From NCBI GenBank assembly GCA_028695895.1, contig JAQVIE010000046.1, forward strand, positions 1-7,950: a stretch of DNA of 7,950 nt. Reading direction: 5' to 3'. The position numbers were made by a program, and so were the translations under genes. The stretch is from Methanospirillum sp. GTDB lineage: Archaea; Halobacteriota; Methanomicrobia; Methanomicrobiales; Methanospirillaceae. The notes under the pieces are model-generated. The model searched no databases and was not told the origin of the DNA. It worked only from the letters and a program-made list of their open reading frames with translations. This document shows positions 7,331 to 7,950 of the stretch, piece by piece (the first letter of the stretch is position 1; every line of letters begins with the position of its first letter).

Positions 7331-7744
7331 ATGCAGATAAGACTCTATAAAGAGGTCTCATTTGACGCAAGTCACCGGCTGTTACATTACCAAGGTAAGT
7401 GTCACAATCTTCACGGCCACCGTTGGAAAGTGGAAGTGTGGTTATCTGGTTACACCGATGAAGAGACAAATATTCTGGTTGACTACAATGAAATCCGTGA
7501 GATTGTGGACTTTTATGATCATGAGATCATCCTGAATGAGAAAGATCCCATGGTCCCGCGTATCCGGGAGTTTCATGAGGTAATCACCACACCTGGTGAT
7601 CCAACAAGTGAACTTCTGGCCCACCTTATAAGGGACGCTGTCGAAGAGCGGTACAAAGATACAGGGAGAAACATTGTAGTTGATACAATCCGGGTCTGGG
7701 AATCTCCCACAGGTTTTGCAGAGCTCAGAAATGAAGATCGCTGA
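7331..7744 (+). CDS. queD: 6-carboxy-5,6,7,8-tetrahydropterin synthase (PTPS/QueD family)
   Basis: QueD converts 7,8-dihydroneopterin triphosphate to 6-carboxytetrahydropterin, an early step of 7-cyano-7-deazaguanine (preQ0) synthesis. In archaea preQ0 becomes archaeosine, mainly at tRNA position 15. The product is 137 residues. It shows the zinc ligands His15, His28 and His30 (FDASHRL and NLHGH), the catalytic cysteine at Cys24, the Asp63-His64 pair, the PTSELLA helix and Glu124 in the C-terminal ESPTGFAEL motif. ATG 7331 is chosen because family members begin with a short strand just before FDASH and because the TATA box leaves no room for an earlier start. The stop overlaps the start of queE by 14 bases, which supports the QueD assignment over a pterin-biosynthesis homologue. 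Confidence 0.92.
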   Translation: MQIRLYKEVSFDASHRLLHYQGKCHNLHGHRWKVEVWLSGYTDEETNILVDYNEIREIVDFYDHEIILNEKDPMVPRIREFHEVITTPGDPTSELLAHLIRDAVEERYKDTGRNIVVDTIRVWESPTGFAELRNEDR

Positions 7745-7950
7745 AATTTTTACTTCTTTACAGGGGGAGGGGCTGACCTCAGGTTACCCGACTACCTTTG
7801 TCCGGCTGGCCGGGTGCAATCTGTCATGTACTTATTGTGATACGCCGGCAGACAGGCTGGCAGGAGAAGATATAGATATTGATGAGATTACTGACAAAGT
7901 GCTTGCAAAACAACCCGGATATGTCTGTATTACCGGCGGTGAACCACTCC
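7731..7950 (+). CDS. queE: 7-carboxy-7-deazaguanine synthase (radical SAM, QueE), 5' part
   Basis: QueE is a radical SAM enzyme that contracts the ring of 6-carboxytetrahydropterin, the QueD product, to 7-carboxy-7-deazaguanine. QueC then makes preQ0. The 73 codons in the window begin MKIAEIFTSLQGEGLTSGYP, a typical QueE N-terminus. They contain the CxxxCxxC cluster motif at Cys29, Cys33 and Cys36 (GCNLSCTYCDT), which binds the 4Fe-4S cluster, and the GGEPL motif (69-73) that contacts S-adenosylmethionine. The ATG lies inside the end of queD in another frame, so translation is probably coupled. I see no strong Shine-Dalgarno site. The gene continues past the right edge. Confidence 0.93.
   Translation, partial: MKIAEIFTSLQGEGLTSGYPTTFVRLAGCNLSCTYCDTPADRLAGEDIDIDEITDKVLAKQPGYVCITGGEPL

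Overview
The window looks like chromosomal DNA of a methanogenic archaeon, most plausibly of the order Methanomicrobiales (Methanospirillum-like). The reasons are an archaeal-type methionyl-tRNA synthetase, ribosomal proteins S12 and S7 and elongation factor 2 of archaeal type (EF-2 with the diphthamide histidine), preQ0 genes of the kind that feed tRNA archaeosine, TATA-box promoters, oligo-T termination tracts and GGTGAT-type ribosome binding sites. Base composition is moderate. The assignment rests on protein character read by eye, not on a database search.

Layout, left to right. (1) Positions 1-341, minus strand: the 5' part of an unrecognised gene that starts at a TTG with a good Shine-Dalgarno site and runs off the left edge. 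(2) A divergent intergenic region (342-471) with a perfect 15-bp palindrome and a TATA-like element. (3) Positions 472-2466, plus strand: metG. (4) Convergent to it on the minus strand, a small HEAT-repeat protein (2482-2880), and upstream of that a secreted Thr/Ser/Gly-rich protein (2895-3737) with its own TATA box. (5) Positions 3919-7173, minus strand: a short translation operon, rps12-rps7-fusA, with a TATA box before rps12 and a T8 tract after fusA. (6) Divergent from it on the plus strand, queD (7331-7744), overlapping the start of queE (7731 to the right edge).

Functionally, most of the window serves translation: methionine charging of tRNA, two proteins of the small ribosomal subunit, the translocase EF-2, and two enzymes that make the 7-deazaguanine precursor used to modify tRNA. 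The exceptions are the secreted protein, the HEAT-repeat protein and the unrecognised left-edge gene.

I see no mobile element, CRISPR array, tRNA or rRNA gene, and no convincing new multi-gene system. The points worth a second look are the missed TTG-start gene and its palindromic promoter region, the str-type operon cut down to three genes, and the uncharacterised secreted protein placed directly after fusA.
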